Under the pieces are notes generated by a model. The model was not told the DNA's origin. It did no database searches and saw nothing but the letters and a program-made list of their open reading frames with translations. From CAYJBH01 sp964370825 (GTDB lineage Bacteria > Bacillota > Clostridia > Oscillospirales > Ruminococcaceae), in assembly GCA_964370825.1 (NCBI GenBank), contig CAYJKY010000006.1, positions 29,189 through 93,188 of the forward strand: a stretch of DNA of 64,000 nucleotides, read 5' to 3'. Both the position numbers and the translations under genes were made by a program. Every line of letters begins with the position of its first letter. The stretch's first letter is position 1. Of this stretch, positions 24,279 to 32,895 are shown in pieces.

Positions 24279-24337
24279 CCGTCCCATCGCTCAATTTTAT
24301 TCACTTCCACAAAAGCAGGTATACTACACATAAAAAA

Positions 24338-24365
24338 GGTAAGCGCAACCTGCACCGCGCTTACC
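24338..24365. terminator. Bidirectional terminator between the radical SAM and FGGY kinase genes
   Basis: Perfect 9-bp stem GGTAAGCGC (24338-24346) and GCGCTTACC (24357-24365), flanked by A on the left and CTTTTTATTTTTT on the right, so it can end transcription from both converging genes. Confidence 0.85.
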
Positions 24366-24376
24366 CTTTTTATTTT

Positions 24377-25765
24377 TTACATTTTATTGTAGGCTTCAAG
24401 ATACCTGTTATAGTTATCCTCATAGCTATCTGTGCTAGGGGTAACCGATTTATACACATCCGGATATGTCGGTTTTATTCCGCTTATCATCTGTGCCACA
24501 TGCACCCCACCCATTACCGATGCCTGTTTAATCGGGTCGATTAGTAGTTCTTTTTGCATAATATCGCTCGCCATCTGAAGCCAGAATGGCGAGTTTATTA
24601 TTCCGCCGGAAATTAGTATCGCCTCCGGTTCCTTTGCGACCGAAGTTACAATGTCGTAGCACTGCCTGAGATTAAATAAAACCCCCTCCATCGTTGCATG
24701 AAACATGTCTATAGGTCGGTGATGCGGTGTCAGTTCGTAGAAACCGCCTTTCGCTTTGTCATTCCAACCGGGCGATCGCTCCGAAAACAGAAACGGCAAA
24801 AACACCGGTAAGTTCTTTCTGTCGACGACTTGTTCCTCCAGCTCTCGGTAGGATATCTCCCTCGAAAAAAAGATATCTTTCGCCCAGTCGACACAGTTGC
24901 AGGCACCTGAGGTTGCTGCACCCACAAGATATGACACGGGAGAATAATAGCACCAGCTACCCGGCTTTTCCGGTATCATAGGTTCGTCGGTTGTCATGCG
25001 CAGTGCTCCGCTTGTACCGACCGACATTGTCATGCGCCCCTTTAAATTTCCACAGGAGGCAAGCTGATTAAGTCCTCCGTCGGCAAAGGCAAGAGTCACC
25101 GGAATTCCTGACTTTACACCTAACAATGCAGATGCATTTTCGGTAAGAGGGCAGGTTGTTTCATAGTCTGCAATTTCCGGCAGTTGGCTTTGGCTTACGT
25201 CACACAGCTTCAGCATAAAGTCACTGTACTGTAGCATGTTGATGTCCATAAAAGCAGAGCCGGATGCAGTACAAACCGACGCAAGGTGTTTATCGGTGAG
25301 CTCATAGTGGATATAGCTTCCGAGGTCAGTGATGACGCTGTTTTTAATATCTGTGCCGGATTCTCTCAGCTGCATCACCTTATATGCCGGATATGCGGAG
25401 TGAACCAAACAACCGGTGGTATGATATATTCTGTTAAAAAGCTCTCGATCGCTACGAATCCTCTCCGCCTGAGTCGATGCACCGGTATACTGCCAGCTGT
25501 ATTCCTCGGCTATAGGTTTCATCTTTTTATCGCATAGCAGAAGGCTGTGCCAGGTAGAGCCGATCGAGATAATGTCAATATTCTCTCCCTCGGCAACATT
25601 TCTTCCCACCCTATACAGTGCCGATAAAATATCCTCCGGCTTTTGCATTAGAGATTTAGTGGTTGGCTTTTTATACTCCTCCGACTCCACCCTCTTCACC
25701 ACATTATCGGAAAACAATAGCGCCTTTGCGGCACTGGTGCTCGCCTCAAGTGCCAGAATATTCAT
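24377..25765 (-). CDS. FGGY-family carbohydrate kinase (gluconate kinase-like)
   Basis: A 462-residue FGGY sugar kinase. The N-terminal ATPase-fold strand MNILALEASTSAAKALLF, the substrate-side EYSWQYTGAST, and the phosphate loop TMSVGTSGALR are the family's landmarks; ISGGIINSPFWLQMASDIM is the C-terminal signature. Members phosphorylate gluconate, xylulose, glycerol or related polyols. Position as the last gene after gnd and a LarA-like gene favours gluconate or mannonate. The start is coupled: the LarA-like stop lies 2 bases before the ATG, which uses the AAGGAG inside the previous gene. Confidence 0.82.
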   Translation of the reverse strand: MNILALEASTSAAKALLFSDNVVKRVESEEYKKPTTKSLMQKPEDILSALYRVGRNVAEGENIDIISIGSTWHSLLLCDKKMKPIAEEYSWQYTGASTQAERIRSDRELFNRIYHTTGCLVHSAYPAYKVMQLRESGTDIKNSVITDLGSYIHYELTDKHLASVCTASGSAFMDINMLQYSDFMLKLCDVSQSQLPEIADYETTCPLTENASALLGVKSGIPVTLAFADGGLNQLASCGNLKGRMTMSVGTSGALRMTTDEPMIPEKPGSWCYYSPVSYLVGAATSGACNCVDWAKDIFFSREISYRELEEQVVDRKNLPVFLPFLFSERSPGWNDKAKGGFYELTPHHRPIDMFHATMEGVLFNLRQCYDIVTSVAKEPEAILISGGIINSPFWLQMASDIMQKELLIDPIKQASVMGGVHVAQMISGIKPTYPDVYKSVTPSTDSYEDNYNRYLEAYNKM

Positions 25766-25767
25766 CC

Positions 25768-27033
25768 TTAAAACTTCTCCTTATTTATCCATAGTCCGAG
25801 TGCGGGGTTTGGAATGTAATAAATCTCTTCGCCATCCGGCATGGTGTTGTAGCCATATTTAAGCTGTTCCGGGTCATAGAGATTTGACATCTCGTCAAAA
25901 TCTGCGGCTATAAACCCTACCTGCTCTATCTCCGCTTTAGAAATGCTTTTCACAGCATAGGTTACGGAAAATCTTCCATCCGATGAACCATGGATAAGAT
26001 GGGCGGCGGCTCCTTGATTTTCCTGCAAATCTTCATTATGCTCATAGTGGTCGATCACCTTTTCCCTACCACAGTAGCCGTACTTTCTAATAAGTGCATC
26101 ACAGGTTTCATCCTCACCGAACTTGGTGATACCAGGTGCCAAAACAATAAGTTCTCCACCGTCGGCTATAGACATCCTTGTACGGTATACAGCCTTGTTT
26201 CCGAGCCATGTACTCCTAAACTCCTTGGGCTCAAGGTAGACAACACACTTCTTTATCCCCTTTTCAACAAAGTGGATATTTTTTTGCTGTGAAAGCTCTA
26301 TTGCCTGCTCCAGAACCTTCCTGTCATCCCCGATAAAAAGACCATGTGTGTCAATAACGCCTTCGTCGGCGGTGGTTACCGTCAGCACATAGAGTATCGG
26401 CAGATGTTTAATAAAGTGCTCACAGGAATAATCAAACAATCTTCTTACCGGTGAATGATCCTTCCCCATCAATCTCTCCATGCCATAGAATGCGCCTATC
26501 ATATGGGAGGAGTTTATCATGTTGGCGCCACCGACGCCTACAAAAATGTTTTTACTGTGGTTTGCCATTCCGATAACCTCATGTGGCACCACCTGTCCGA
26601 TTGATAGTATAAGATCATAACTTTCATCGAGTAAAAGGCGATTAAGCTCCACCGCAACCGGAAATATCCAAACCCCTTCCGATATTTCCTCAACATAGTC
26701 GGACGGAACCTCTCCGATTTTCTTAACATCGTTACGCCAATCATGTACAATAAATTTATCATATGGTATGTCGCCAAACATGTTTTGCGCCTCTGCTGGC
26801 GTTACCGCCTCATGTGTCCCGAGTGCCGGCAGAATATCAACCGAACACCCAATATTGTCAAGCAGATGATAATAGATGTTGGTTATCAACCCAGCATTGG
26901 AGTAGTAACGTGTAATATCGGGAGGAATTATCAGCACCTTGTTTAACCTTTTCCCCTCAATAGATTGCTTTATTGCATCGGTAATCTGTTCTACAGTAAG
27001 ACTTTTATTCTCACCGACAACATTTATATTCAT
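25768..27033 (-). CDS. LarA-like nickel-pincer racemase/epimerase
   Basis: A 421-residue LarA superfamily protein. These enzymes carry a nickel pincer nucleotide (NPN) cofactor and racemise or epimerise 2-hydroxy acids by hydride transfer. Visible: the NPN-phosphate region KVLIIPPDITRYYSNAGLI, the catalytic region LPALGTHEAVTPAEA, and later His-containing segments VVPHEVIGMANHSKN and NSSHMIG, with GVGGANM. The neighbours gnd (upstream) and an FGGY kinase (downstream) point to sugar acids, and D-gluconate 2-epimerases are known in this superfamily. No larB, larC or larE for cofactor synthesis is in the window. ATG 27033 follows AGAGGTGAAGG. Confidence 0.8.
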   Translation of the reverse strand: MNINVVGENKSLTVEQITDAIKQSIEGKRLNKVLIIPPDITRYYSNAGLITNIYYHLLDNIGCSVDILPALGTHEAVTPAEAQNMFGDIPYDKFIVHDWRNDVKKIGEVPSDYVEEISEGVWIFPVAVELNRLLLDESYDLILSIGQVVPHEVIGMANHSKNIFVGVGGANMINSSHMIGAFYGMERLMGKDHSPVRRLFDYSCEHFIKHLPILYVLTVTTADEGVIDTHGLFIGDDRKVLEQAIELSQQKNIHFVEKGIKKCVVYLEPKEFRSTWLGNKAVYRTRMSIADGGELIVLAPGITKFGEDETCDALIRKYGYCGREKVIDHYEHNEDLQENQGAAAHLIHGSSDGRFSVTYAVKSISKAEIEQVGFIAADFDEMSNLYDPEQLKYGYNTMPDGEEIYYIPNPALGLWINKEKF

Positions 27034-27045
27034 TCCTTCACCTCT

Positions 27046-28497
27046 TTATACGTTGTAGGTAGATGCAGAAGTATTTCCGCCCTGACCTGTCCAGTTTGTG
27101 TGGAAGAATTCACCTCTCTCCTTGTCTTTACGCTCATAGGTATGAGCACCAAAGTAATCACGCTGAGCCTGCAGTAGATTTGCGGGAAGATTTTCGGTTG
27201 TATATCCGTCAAGATAGGCCAATGCCGAGCTCATTGCCGGTACCGAAACGCCATGAAGAATTGCGGTTGAAACAACGCTTCGCCAGCTTCCGAGGCTCTC
27301 CTCAAGCTGTTTCTTGAAATATGGATCCAGTATCAGGTTTACGAGCTTGGGGTTCGCATCAAACGCGTTACGAATTTTGTCTAAAAAAGCCGATCGAATT
27401 ATACAACCACCACGCCACAACAGTGCAATGCCGGCATAATTCAAATCCCATCCATATGTTTTTGCGGCAACCATCATAAGAGCATATCCCTGTGCATATG
27501 ATATTATCTTAGATGCATACAGTGCCCTGCGAAGCTGCTCAATAAACTCCTTTTTGTCACCATTAAACTCAAGCTTATCACGTTTAAAAATGCTTGATGC
27601 TGCAGCCCTTTCCTCTTTTTGAGCCGAAAGGCATCTTGCGAAAACCGACTCGGCTATAAGTGTCAAAGCAACACCCTCGTCGAGTGCGCATACCGCCGTC
27701 CATTTACCTGTACCTTTTTGTCCTGCGGTGTCTAAAATATTATCCACGGTAAATGAGCCGTCCTCGTCCTTGTGTGCAAGTATGTCACGAGTAATCTCTA
27801 CAAGGTAGCTGTCAAGTTCGCCTTTATTCCATTCCTTAAAAACTTCATGCATCTCGAGCGCCGACATGCCAAGAACATCCCTCATAAGCTGATAGGTTTC
27901 ACATATCAACTGCATATCGCCGTATTCAATTCCGTTGTGTACCATCTTCACAAAATGACCTGCACCGTCACTACCGACCCAGTCGCAACACGGTGTACCG
28001 TCCTCACTTTTTGCGGCAATTGCAGTAAATATGTCCTTAATCTCCGCCCATGCTTTAGGGCTTCCGCCCGGCATTAGCGAAGGTCCCTTTAATGCACCCT
28101 CTTCACCGCCGGAAACACCGCTCCCGACATATAGTCTTCCCTTGGATTCGACGTATGCGGTGCGCCTTATGCTGTCGGGGTAGTGGCTGTTGCCGCCGTC
28201 TATGATTATGTCGCCCTCCTCGGTAACCTCCAAAAGTTTTTCAATCATTTCATCGACAGCACCGCCCGCCTTTATCATCATAATAATTTTTCGTGGCGTT
28301 TTTAGATTATCGACAAGCTCCTTTAAATCCTTTGCGGCGATAAAATTAAGCCCCTTTGCACGATTATTTACAAACCGTTCCGCCGTACTGTGGGTTCGAT
28401 TGTATACAGCAACGGTATAGCCTCTGGATTCGATATTCATTGCAAGATTTTCACCCATTACCGCGAGTCCTATCAACCCTATGTCTGCCTTTTGCAT
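27046..28497 (-). CDS. gnd: 6-phosphogluconate dehydrogenase, decarboxylating
   Basis: A 483-residue, full-length Gnd. It oxidises 6-phosphogluconate to ribulose 5-phosphate and CO2. The N-terminus GLIGLAVMGENLAMNIESRGYTVAVYNRT is the NADP-binding fold, with the YNRT end typical for NADP+; the substrate motif is SGVSGGEEGALKGPSLMPGG, and the catalytic Lys lies in GAGHFVKMVHNGIEYGDMQ. The C-terminal tail has FHTNWTGQGG. First gene of a three-gene operon, behind AAAGGAAA and its own promoter. Confidence 0.96.
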   Translation of the reverse strand: MQKADIGLIGLAVMGENLAMNIESRGYTVAVYNRTHSTAERFVNNRAKGLNFIAAKDLKELVDNLKTPRKIIMMIKAGGAVDEMIEKLLEVTEEGDIIIDGGNSHYPDSIRRTAYVESKGRLYVGSGVSGGEEGALKGPSLMPGGSPKAWAEIKDIFTAIAAKSEDGTPCCDWVGSDGAGHFVKMVHNGIEYGDMQLICETYQLMRDVLGMSALEMHEVFKEWNKGELDSYLVEITRDILAHKDEDGSFTVDNILDTAGQKGTGKWTAVCALDEGVALTLIAESVFARCLSAQKEERAAASSIFKRDKLEFNGDKKEFIEQLRRALYASKIISYAQGYALMMVAAKTYGWDLNYAGIALLWRGGCIIRSAFLDKIRNAFDANPKLVNLILDPYFKKQLEESLGSWRSVVSTAILHGVSVPAMSSALAYLDGYTTENLPANLLQAQRDYFGAHTYERKDKERGEFFHTNWTGQGGNTSASTYNV

Positions 28498-28530
28498 ATT
28501 ATGTTTCCTTTCTACTTACCGTATGAGTCA

Positions 28531-28559
28531 ATTGTAACACTCTTTAAAATAACAGTCAA
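28531..28559 (-). promoter_or_regulatory. Promoter of the gnd operon
   Basis: Minus strand: TTGACT (28559-28554), a 17-base spacer, TACAAT (28536-28531), about 34 bases before the gnd ATG. Confidence 0.7.
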
Positions 28560-28590
28560 TACAAAAGATGTGTACAAGATAACCAAACTA

Positions 28591-30918
28591 TTATAATTTC
28601 CTGTTCACAATCCATATCGCTAACCACCCCACTGCTCCACACAACAACAAACCAAACAATCCGATAACACTTATAATACGGTTTGAAAAGTCAAAGAGGA
28701 TGTAAAAACTTAAATATTTAAGTGGGTCAATACCCATATAGGTTAACACGACAGGCAGCAACAGCACAAGAGAGGATATCATTACCGTTAGGATGTAACT
28801 TGGCGCCTTGCTTGATACCCATATAATTATTGATGCTATTGCCATACATGCAAACACCCTTGTAATTAACATTAATAGCATTACAACAATAATCGGAATT
28901 ATAAACGGAATAATGTTGTACTCTGCAAGGCTGTTTGCCGGAGATGTGACGCCCGGGAAACCATAGTCTTTTGCTACCTGATAATATCGTGGAACCATTG
29001 AAGCAACGGCAATAATACCGGCACTTATATATGCATTTCGAAGCTTTATTTTGCCGGTGTAACTCCTGCCGAGTGGCATCGCAGTGATTACCTTATTCAT
29101 TCCACTTGTGCGTTCGTTCACCATAATTCCCGACAGCAAAAGTATTATCACCATCGTCGCAAAAATCAGCTCTTTAAGGCTTAAATCCCTCTCGTCAAAT
29201 CCAAACAGTTTTTCGTATCCTGTTTCGTACACAACATGTGCACCAAAGGTGTTGTTCACCCTGATAACATTTTCTTCAAGTCGTCTAAAGGCCTGGTAAT
29301 CCAGCATAAGCGCATAGTCTGAATACACCGCCATATTGTACTGTTCTAATGTTATTTCGTTGTTTTGCATCGCCTTTTCGGCATCTCTTATCGGCTTAAA
29401 CTTTTCGAGCTGTTCGCTCATATATGCATCGCTCTCCTTGTCATACCGACCGGTTATAGCCTTTGCATGCTGTTCGTAAAACATCTCCTCCGGTGTTATA
29501 TAATTTTCAAGTGTGTGTGCAGTATAAATTTGAAACCCGATCGCCGTCACAAGCAGTATAGCACCGCCATTTAATACAAGCAACTTATACCATTCGGTAC
29601 GGTTTACTGTGGTGGGGCGGATTTTGAATTTGAATATTGTGGGCAATGAAATATTTTTGTTGCCGAGGAGTGTCATTTTCACAAAGCAATGCAAAAACAG
29701 CGCAGAAAAAACGCCGAAAAACAACACACCCGAAACCGCCGCCACGATGTTAAGCTGTATCGGCATATTGTTTAACCAGTGCAGGTTGCGGTAGGAGCCG
29801 AGAATTTCGTCCGTCTGTAACAAACTTGCAAGGTTTGCGTATTTTATCACGTTTAGTGCATGGGTTGCCGGAATTAGACTGCGGATTATCAGATGCGCTA
29901 AAGGCATTACCACCGACAGCAAAACACCGACAATAGTATTTTTTGCAATTAGCATGGCAAACAGCACCCATGCACCGCATATCACCGCCGCAAGCCATTT
30001 TGTTAGCAGGTACAGTCCGAAATACTGCCCTACACTAATTTTCAAGGTGGATCGCATCAGGTAGGGAACCGATTGTATGGTGCGGTTTAAATCGCCGAGA
30101 CCATAAACCACACCGCAGTAGACAAGGTTCATTAAATACAGTGCCACCACTGCAAAAAGGATAACCACCGACACGGCACAAATTTTTGCAACGGCTGTAT
30201 GTAATCGCCCTGCCGGCATGGCACGAATTAGTGAAAGACTGCCGTTTTCACGCTCCTGCCTAACCGCCGTAAAGCTGATTAATATCATAATAAAAATCAG
30301 GATAACATCGGTCATATAAAGATTAAGTGCGGTATATATTCCCATCTGCGGAAAGTAATCTATCACCGTGCCACTCATCCCCTCAAATGCCTTTGAGGTT
30401 GCCTCTATATTATTCTGTGAATATCCACCCTCCTCGGCAAAGATGGAAATACCGGAGAGGGTTTTTGCACGTTCCTGTAGGTCGGCTAAAAACGTCTCAT
30501 AGCCGACAACCGTTTCAACCTCGCTTAATATCTGTTTCAGAAAGTAGTATTCATCGTTAAAATTATCGGTGTATCGGATATAATCGCCCGACTCGTATAG
30601 CTCTTTATATCTTTCAAACTCCTGCCGATAGTCCTCACGCAATAGCCGGTCACCCTCCTCCTTATCGTAGGTGGCGACATACATTGCCTGTTCGATTTTT
30701 GCAATTGCGTCTATTTGATTATTCAGCTCGATTACATATTCAAGCTGATGTTGCGGTGAAAGGTTTTCGAGTTCGTCTCCCATTTTGCGGTAATCAATGT
30801 TATCGTCTGCAGTCTGCATAAAGAGAAGTAGTAGATTAACCAGTAACAATGCCGATATGTAGATAATCAGCGTAGAGTTTGAAAACAGTTTTTGAAGTTC
30901 TCGGCAAACCAATCTCAT
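28591..30918 (-). CDS. ABC-2-type exporter permease, double-length
   Basis: A 775-residue membrane protein with two ABC-2-like halves. The first has an N-terminal helix, a long extracytoplasmic loop (about 45-185) with many charged residues, then six helices (starting VILIFIMILISFTAVRQERENGSLSLIRAMPAG). The second half repeats this: a helix at about 440, an outside loop, then IIFATMVIILLLSGIMVNERTSGMNKVITAMPLG split over the same positions, and five more helices. The repeated ERxxGxxxxxxAMPxG motif shows the two halves are homologous. It pairs with the ATPase gene just upstream. The cargo is unknown. Confidence 0.85.
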   Translation of the reverse strand: MRLVCRELQKLFSNSTLIIYISALLLVNLLLLFMQTADDNIDYRKMGDELENLSPQHQLEYVIELNNQIDAIAKIEQAMYVATYDKEEGDRLLREDYRQEFERYKELYESGDYIRYTDNFNDEYYFLKQILSEVETVVGYETFLADLQERAKTLSGISIFAEEGGYSQNNIEATSKAFEGMSGTVIDYFPQMGIYTALNLYMTDVILIFIMILISFTAVRQERENGSLSLIRAMPAGRLHTAVAKICAVSVVILFAVVALYLMNLVYCGVVYGLGDLNRTIQSVPYLMRSTLKISVGQYFGLYLLTKWLAAVICGAWVLFAMLIAKNTIVGVLLSVVMPLAHLIIRSLIPATHALNVIKYANLASLLQTDEILGSYRNLHWLNNMPIQLNIVAAVSGVLFFGVFSALFLHCFVKMTLLGNKNISLPTIFKFKIRPTTVNRTEWYKLLVLNGGAILLVTAIGFQIYTAHTLENYITPEEMFYEQHAKAITGRYDKESDAYMSEQLEKFKPIRDAEKAMQNNEITLEQYNMAVYSDYALMLDYQAFRRLEENVIRVNNTFGAHVVYETGYEKLFGFDERDLSLKELIFATMVIILLLSGIMVNERTSGMNKVITAMPLGRSYTGKIKLRNAYISAGIIAVASMVPRYYQVAKDYGFPGVTSPANSLAEYNIIPFIIPIIVVMLLMLITRVFACMAIASIIIWVSSKAPSYILTVMISSLVLLLPVVLTYMGIDPLKYLSFYILFDFSNRIISVIGLFGLLLCGAVGWLAIWIVNRKL

Positions 30919-30921
30919 ACA

Positions 30922-31671
30922 CTACCCCTCTTCCCCAAAGATGTTAAGGTACACCTCCTCCAATCCTTTTCCGGGTGCGTGTTTATCTATCAGATTTTGG
31001 GGTGAATTCATATCCACTATGTCACCACCTTTTAGCAGGATAACGCTATCAGCAACGCTCTCTATGTCGGATACCACATGGGTTGCGACAAGCACCACGC
31101 TGTCCTTTGCTATCTCTGCCATAAGCTCCCGCAGTCGTACACGTTCCTTTGGGTCAAGCCCTGCCGTCGGCTCGTCCATAATCAGCAGTTTTGGGTCACC
31201 CATAATTGCTGTTGCGGCGAGCAAACGCTGTTTCATTCCGCCGGAATATGCCGAGAGCTTTTTTGAAAGCTCCCCCGACAGGTTCACACGCTTTGCAACC
31301 CGCTGTACCTCGGCAACGGTCTCCTTTTGCGGTATCTCCTTTAACGCCGCCATGTAGGATAGAAAATGTCCGCCGGTAAAGCCGTCGTAAAGCGTCTGTT
31401 GTTGCGGCATAAAGCCGAGCAAGGAACGAAACTCCTTGCCCATCTTAACCGTATCCTCACCTTTCCAACGTACCGTTCCGGAGGTCGGTTCAAGCCCTCC
31501 GGTTATTATGTTTATAAGGGTGGATTTGCCGGCACCGTTTGGGCCAAGCAAGCCATACAGACCGGTTTCAAGCTCGAAAGTAACACCATTAAGAGCGGAC
31601 TTTACTCTCTTTGTCTTGCCGTATATTCCGGTTAAGGTGTAGTCCTTTTTTAGGTTTTTTATTGTTAACAT
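30922..31671 (-). CDS. ABC transporter ATP-binding protein
   Basis: A 249-residue ABC ATPase: Walker A GPNGAGKST (about residues 42-50), Q-loop GFMPQQQTLYDGF, signature SAYSGGMKQRL (ABC loop with YSGGM), Walker B LLIMDEPTAGLDP and switch His in VATHVVSD. This subtype serves ABC-2 exporters of antibiotics, peptides or lipids. Its stop lies 3 bases before the permease start, so the two form one transporter. Just upstream is the M23 peptidase gene, whose stop is 6 bases before this ATG and contains the AGGTAA ribosome binding site. Confidence 0.93.
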   Translation of the reverse strand: MLTIKNLKKDYTLTGIYGKTKRVKSALNGVTFELETGLYGLLGPNGAGKSTLINIITGGLEPTSGTVRWKGEDTVKMGKEFRSLLGFMPQQQTLYDGFTGGHFLSYMAALKEIPQKETVAEVQRVAKRVNLSGELSKKLSAYSGGMKQRLLAATAIMGDPKLLIMDEPTAGLDPKERVRLRELMAEIAKDSVVLVATHVVSDIESVADSVILLKGGDIVDMNSPQNLIDKHAPGKGLEEVYLNIFGEEG

Positions 31672-31677
31672 AATAAT

Positions 31678-32880
31678 TTACCTGTCGCCATAAGCAGGCA
31701 GTAACGGTTCGGGATTTACCCTTGCGCCGTTTTGTATTATCTCAAAATGCAGGTGCGGCGCTGTTGAATTTCCGGTGTCTCCAACCGTAGCTATGGGTTG
31801 CCCCTTTACCACCACTTCGCCTGACGACACAAGCAGACTGCTACAATGTCCGTAAAGTGTTAAATTACCGCCACCATGGTCTACCATAACATATATCCCG
31901 TATCCATAATCGCTGTATATAGCCTTAACCACCTTTCCGCTGTTGGAGGCTACTATATTTTTGCCGTTAATGCTCTCTTGATAGGACCACTCGGTACCGA
32001 CATCAATTCCGTTGTGGTCGTCCGGGCGACCCAAAAGTATTCTCGGGCCGAAACCGCTGGTTATCCTCGGGTAGCCGGGCACGGGCCAGGCATAGCCCTC
32101 TCCGATGTATTCAGTTCCGGTGCTGTTCTCTATAAGCTGTCGCAACTCCTCTTCATATTGTGCCTTTGCAGCGTTATACTGCTCTAATATTTTGTCGTTT
32201 TCCAGCTGTGTTGCGGCAGTTTCCGCCTCAATCTGGGAGAGTTCCTCATTCGCCAACATCAGGGTGTTTGCATATTCTTCATTTTTCTCCTGCAATGTAC
32301 GCTCCTGTGCTTCAAGGTCGATAAGCTGTGCCGATAAAGCCTCCTCTCGCAAAGCTAAGTCAGCCGAAAGCTCTGCAAACTCTTCGATTAAAGTGTTATC
32401 CGCCTCGGCAACTCTGGACATTGCGTCCGCCATCACTAAAAATTCTGAAAAGTTATTTACACCGAGCAGTACCGAAAGGTTGGAGGAGTTGTTGTAAATG
32501 TACATATACCTCAATCTATCCTCTAACAATTCTTTTGCCTGTGCGAGCTCCTGCTTGGTTATATCAATCTCCTGCCTGGTGGTGGTGATATCCGCTCTTT
32601 TAGCCGATATATCATTAAAAAGTAAATCTAACTGTTGCTCCACAACAGCTATCTGGTTTTGTGTGTTTTCCTGCACCTGTGCCACTTCGGCCTTGTCAAC
32701 TTCAAGCTGTGCCAACTCCGTTTTTAAATCCTCCAGTTCACCTGCAAGACTTTCCATCTGCTCCTTGGTAGAGGTTGCATGGGTGACGACTGCAAAAAAA
32801 ACATAGAGTATAGCCGCAACTACGACGGTTATACAGAATTTTTTTAGCCTGATGTCCCTGTTGATAAACAACAAATTCAT
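31678..32880 (-). CDS. M23 peptidase with coiled coil (EnvC-like)
   Basis: A 400-residue exported or membrane-anchored protein: N-terminal signal/anchor FCITVVVAAILYVFFAVV, a long coiled coil (about residues 40-265, rich in Glu/Gln/Leu) and a C-terminal M23 domain. Zinc ligands are visible in RPDDHNGIDVG and APHLHFEI, with the usual GYGIYVMVDHGGGNLTLYGH segment between, so it is likely an active peptidoglycan endopeptidase. The layout resembles EnvC and other regulators of cell separation; it precedes an ABC exporter in the same operon, an FtsEX-like arrangement in outline, although the permease is ABC-2 type. Confidence 0.88.
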   Translation of the reverse strand: MNLLFINRDIRLKKFCITVVVAAILYVFFAVVTHATSTKEQMESLAGELEDLKTELAQLEVDKAEVAQVQENTQNQIAVVEQQLDLLFNDISAKRADITTTRQEIDITKQELAQAKELLEDRLRYMYIYNNSSNLSVLLGVNNFSEFLVMADAMSRVAEADNTLIEEFAELSADLALREEALSAQLIDLEAQERTLQEKNEEYANTLMLANEELSQIEAETAATQLENDKILEQYNAAKAQYEEELRQLIENSTGTEYIGEGYAWPVPGYPRITSGFGPRILLGRPDDHNGIDVGTEWSYQESINGKNIVASNSGKVVKAIYSDYGYGIYVMVDHGGGNLTLYGHCSSLLVSSGEVVVKGQPIATVGDTGNSTAPHLHFEIIQNGARVNPEPLLPAYGDR

Positions 32881-32895
32881 ATCGTCACCTACCCT

